DNA from: Clostridium porci
GTDB lineage: Bacteria; Bacillota; Clostridia; Lachnospirales; Lachnospiraceae
Direction: 5' to 3'
Assembly (NCBI RefSeq): GCF_009696375.1
Contig: NZ_VUMD01000003.1
Span: 62,001 to 126,000 of the forward strand
Length of the DNA: 64,000 nucleotides
In this document: positions 63,410 to 64,000 of the stretch, in pieces
Numbering within the stretch: the stretch's first letter is position 1
Layout: each line of letters starts with the position of its first letter
Notes under the pieces: generated by a model
The model's input: only the letters and a program-made list of their open reading frames with translations
What the model was told of the DNA's origin: nothing
Database searches by the model: none
Made by a program: the position numbers and the translations under genes

Positions 63410-64000
63410 TTAAAGCGAATCCAAAACCTCAATCTCCTGACTAGAATGGGAAGGCACACGCTCCTCCTCAGGAGGCAGTTTCTTATAATCCCCGTATACC
63501 TCAGTCAGAATCTGATGCCAGCCCTTGGGAATCATGAGGACTGTATCCTCAAAGGGGACATCCTCCACCTCCTCGCACCACTGGCTATCCAAAGTCACAT
63601 AAAGGAAATCCGGCTGATAATTACTGTAATAGCGCTTGTTTCCGCGGCTCTTTCTGTCCTTGACTGCCAGAGCCTTTTGAACGGCAAAGAGCATTTTCAT
63701 AGGAAGCAAACGGCCCACAGAGGCAAGTCCGCTTACAAATAGCTTATGAAGAGGACTGTACTTTTTAAAATCCAGGTTATATCTGTGCCCCATCGCCAGA
63801 CCATACACTGTCTTATGAAGAAAGCGGGTCAGCTCTGCCCCTGCCCTGGATGAAGGCAGCTTATCAATGACAAACAGATCTACCCACAGGTGGTTCAGCT
63901 TCCCGTCGTAAAATTCCATAAACCCACTGTCTGCATGGCACCGGCTGTTCTTATAGAGGAGCCTGGGGGTAAAGTCGTAAAACGCCCTCCCTTCCCGGTA
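63410..64000 (-). CDS. LicD-family protein (5' end beyond window)
   Basis: At least 196 codons are open up to the window end. WVDLFVIDKLPSSRAGAEL is the LicD region (Asp-rich site), VTLDSQWCEEVEDVPFEDTVLMIPKGWHQILTEVYGDYKKLPPEEERVPSH is the typical C-terminal part with the VYGDYxxLPP motif. LicD proteins transfer phosphocholine or a similar group to surface sugars. The frame stays open past the ATG at 63919, so the true start lies outside. Followed by the GT2 gene after 58 bases, which suggests one surface-glycan operon. Confidence 0.85.
   Translation of the reverse strand, partial: YREGRAFYDFTPRLLYKNSRCHADSGFMEFYDGKLNHLWVDLFVIDKLPSSRAGAELTRFLHKTVYGLAMGHRYNLDFKKYSPLHKLFVSGLASVGRLLPMKMLFAVQKALAVKDRKSRGNKRYYSNYQPDFLYVTLDSQWCEEVEDVPFEDTVLMIPKGWHQILTEVYGDYKKLPPEEERVPSHSSQEIEVLDSL

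Overview
The window reads as a chromosomal segment of a spore-forming, moderate-G+C member of the Clostridia, most likely Lachnospiraceae (a Clostridium cluster XIVa gut type). Support: the housekeeping block rpoB-rpoC and rpsL-rpsG-fusA-tuf in Clostridia-like form, spoIIR, strong AGGAGG ribosome binding sites, many sigma-A promoters, and a dense load of sugar/peptide uptake operons, each with its own regulator. The genus cannot be fixed from the sequence alone. I see no rRNA, tRNA, CRISPR array, prophage or intact transposon.

Layout. 1-1857: a rhamnulokinase-type FGGY kinase (cut by the window start), divergent from a DeoR regulator. 2012-5845: a secreted DUF5722 glycosidase-like protein, a lipoprotein and a membrane acyltransferase. 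5885-15317: one long minus-strand operon, an Opp/Dpp-type ABC transporter (A-B-C-D-F), an FAD fumarate-reductase-like flavoprotein and two tandem acetylxylan-esterase-family hydrolases, the second without its nucleophilic serine. 15698-16609: a YitT membrane protein. 16995-21648: tuf, fusA, rpsG, rpsL (str operon). 21945-29110: a GntR-controlled mannose-class PTS operon with two related amidohydrolases (one lacking two metal ligands), an eIF-2B/MtnA-like protein and a BtpA/SgcQ-family protein. It sits between rpoC and rpsL, which are usually adjacent in Clostridia. 29511-37116: rpoC and rpoB. 37427-44570: mostly household genes (DUF1934, ddl, spoIIR, a GntR regulator, ispE, DUF624, GNAT, cyclophilin). 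44696-51377: two facing parts of one sugar regulon, a binding-protein ABC transporter without ATPase plus a Gfo/Idh dehydrogenase, and SGNH hydrolase-YhcH-AraC; both have the same ~95-bp sequence upstream. 52399-58875: AGCS symporter, zinc-dependent phospholipase C-like protein, secreted metallo-beta-lactamase-fold protein, lipoprotein, BCCT transporter, and an HPr-like protein with Arg at the active-site His position. 59003-62170: TetR and two TolC-family proteins. 62422-64000: a GT2 glycosyltransferase and a LicD protein (cut by the window end).

The most unusual items are: (i) paired structured repeats on both sides of the PTS EIIA gene, with two compensatory base changes in the shared stem; (ii) the PTS/amidohydrolase/eIF2B-like/BtpA pathway set lodged inside the rpoBC-str region; (iii) three proteins that keep their fold signature but have lost key catalytic residues (esterase Ser to Gly, amidohydrolase His/Asp to Phe/Ser, HPr His to Arg); (iv) a duplicated control region linking two sugar operons; and (v) TolC-family proteins in an organism expected to lack an outer membrane. 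All functional statements are from motif reading; no database search was possible.
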